Source: Entrophospora sp. SA101
Lineage: Eukaryota > Glomeromycota > Glomeromycetes > Entrophosporales > Entrophosporaceae
Length of the DNA stretch: 17,965 bases
Direction: 5' to 3'
Assembly: GCA_958430865.1 (NCBI GenBank)
Contig: CAUDNR010001090.1
Span: forward strand, 55,419 to 73,383
The notes below the pieces were generated by a model. It made no database searches. It was given only the letters and a program-made list of their open reading frames with translations, and was not told the origin of the DNA. Positions 17,296 to 17,965 of this stretch are shown here, piece by piece. The first letter of the stretch is position 1; each line of letters opens with the position of its first letter. Position numbers and translations under genes: made by a program.

Positions 17296-17965
17296 TTATA
17301 ATTCATCATGTGAATACATTTTCGTAGTAATTGAATGCAGAACGGCCTTCAATTCATTTGATTTTTTATCGAAATCTTCTTTAGTAGCTGAATTTGAAAA
17401 ATAATCAACCCAATCACGAGTTTTCTTGATTGCATCTTTGATGATTTTCTCATCGTTATGACTGAATTTCTTTCCTAACAGACCCTTGATGAAATAAATA
17501 TAATTATCAAGTTCATTTTTTGCATCAATTCTCTCTTTTTGAATCCTATCTTCTATAGCAAATTGTTTAGCTTCTTTAATCATACGTTCTATTTCTTCTA
17601 TTGGTAGTTGTCTTTTATCACCTGTGATTGTTATAGATTCTGAGTTTCCTGTACCTACATCAACTGCAGAAACTTTCAGGATTCCTTCAACATCAATTTC
17701 AAAAGTAACTTCAATTTTAGGTACATGACGTGGTGCTGGTAGAATTCCTGCTAACATAAAACTGCCAAGAAAATTATTATCATTGGTCGAAAAACGTTCA
17801 CCTTCAAATACTTTGAAATCTAGTATAGTTTGATCATCAGCAACTGTAGTGAAATTTTTTGATTTTTTAGTTGGAATAATATGATTACGAGGAATCACAG
17901 CTATCATTACATTATTAGTAATTTCAATTCCAAGAGTTAAAGGACAAACATTAACCAAAATAATA
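17296..17965 (-). CDS. HSP70 of the BiP/Kar2 type, C-terminal part, divergent
   Basis: This is the 3' part of an HSP70 gene that runs off the window; the ATPase domain lies outside. The frame is open to the edge and the first complete motif, NVCPLTLGIE, corresponds to the canonical DVNPLTLGIE at the start of the substrate-binding domain. It is followed by IPTKKSKNFTTVADDQ, FEGERF, NNFLGSFMLAGI, PAPRHVPKIEVTFEIDVEG and IEEIERMIKEA, then the helical lid. The protein ends MYSHDEL, an HDEL endoplasmic-reticulum retrieval signal, with TAA at 17296-17298. So it should be a lumenal chaperone of the BiP/Kar2 group. Oddities: D-to-N and N-to-C changes in the very conserved DVNPLTLGIE, a lid running straight into HDEL without the usual Gly- or acid-rich tail, and several other drifted residues. 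These suggest a paralog rather than the main BiP. There is no ATG at the window edge; a start at 17958 would use TTG and is artificial. Confidence 0.9.
   Translation of the reverse strand, partial: IILVNVCPLTLGIEITNNVMIAVIPRNHIIPTKKSKNFTTVADDQTILDFKVFEGERFSTNDNNFLGSFMLAGILPAPRHVPKIEVTFEIDVEGILKVSAVDVGTGNSESITITGDKRQLPIEEIERMIKEAKQFAIEDRIQKERIDAKNELDNYIYFIKGLLGKKFSHNDEKIIKDAIKKTRDWVDYFSNSATKEDFDKKSNELKAVLHSITTKMYSHDEL

Overview
The window is strongly AT-rich eukaryotic nuclear DNA with short GT-AG introns, sparse genes and many decayed repeats. The gene content points to an arbuscular mycorrhizal fungus (Glomeromycotina, Rhizophagus-like): two Crinkler-type (CRN) NTPase/nuclease loci, a decayed copy of a C2H2-containing family that I remember as abundant in that group, and a divergent ER-type HSP70. 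The taxon is inferred from memory of family composition; no search was run.

Left third (1-8400): two small minus-strand genes for Asn/Thr-rich proteins (715-1164 and 7573-7809) share their N-terminus and C-terminal block. Both flanks are also recognisably similar, so this looks like an old direct segmental duplication of about 1.3-1.7 kb. Between the copies lie an AAGTCGGA-type direct-repeat cluster (about 3729-4403), a decayed C2H2-family gene (5091-5655, plus strand) and a 625-bp non-autonomous hAT-like element (6185-6809) with terminal inverted repeats and an 8-bp target duplication matching at 7 of 8 bases. A 9-bp minisatellite (about 577-650) follows the first small gene. From 7810 to about 11200 I see no convincing gene, only simple repeats and weak motifs.

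Right third (11316-16502): two Crinkler-like loci lie on the minus strand. The 3' one (11316-12992) is a pseudogene: it lacks Walker A, changes frame several times, and has in-frame TGA codons at family Arg/Trp positions. The 5' one (13710-16502) has a coiled-coil-like first exon, a small basic second exon, and a long third exon encoding a complete P-loop NTPase. An in-frame TGA separates that NTPase from a C-terminal PD-(D/E)XK-like nuclease domain, and exon 1 has a 1-nt frame break. Every interrupting stop seen in a matched frame of these two loci is TGA, which suggests C-to-T (CpG-type) decay.

Right edge: a 145-bp foldback element (16632-16776) lies upstream of the Crinkler locus. The 3' part of a divergent BiP-like HSP70 gene ending in HDEL (17296-17965, minus strand) runs off the window.

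The genes do not form an obvious pathway. The picture is of a repeat-rich, effector-rich compartment with duplicated and decaying lineage-specific families.
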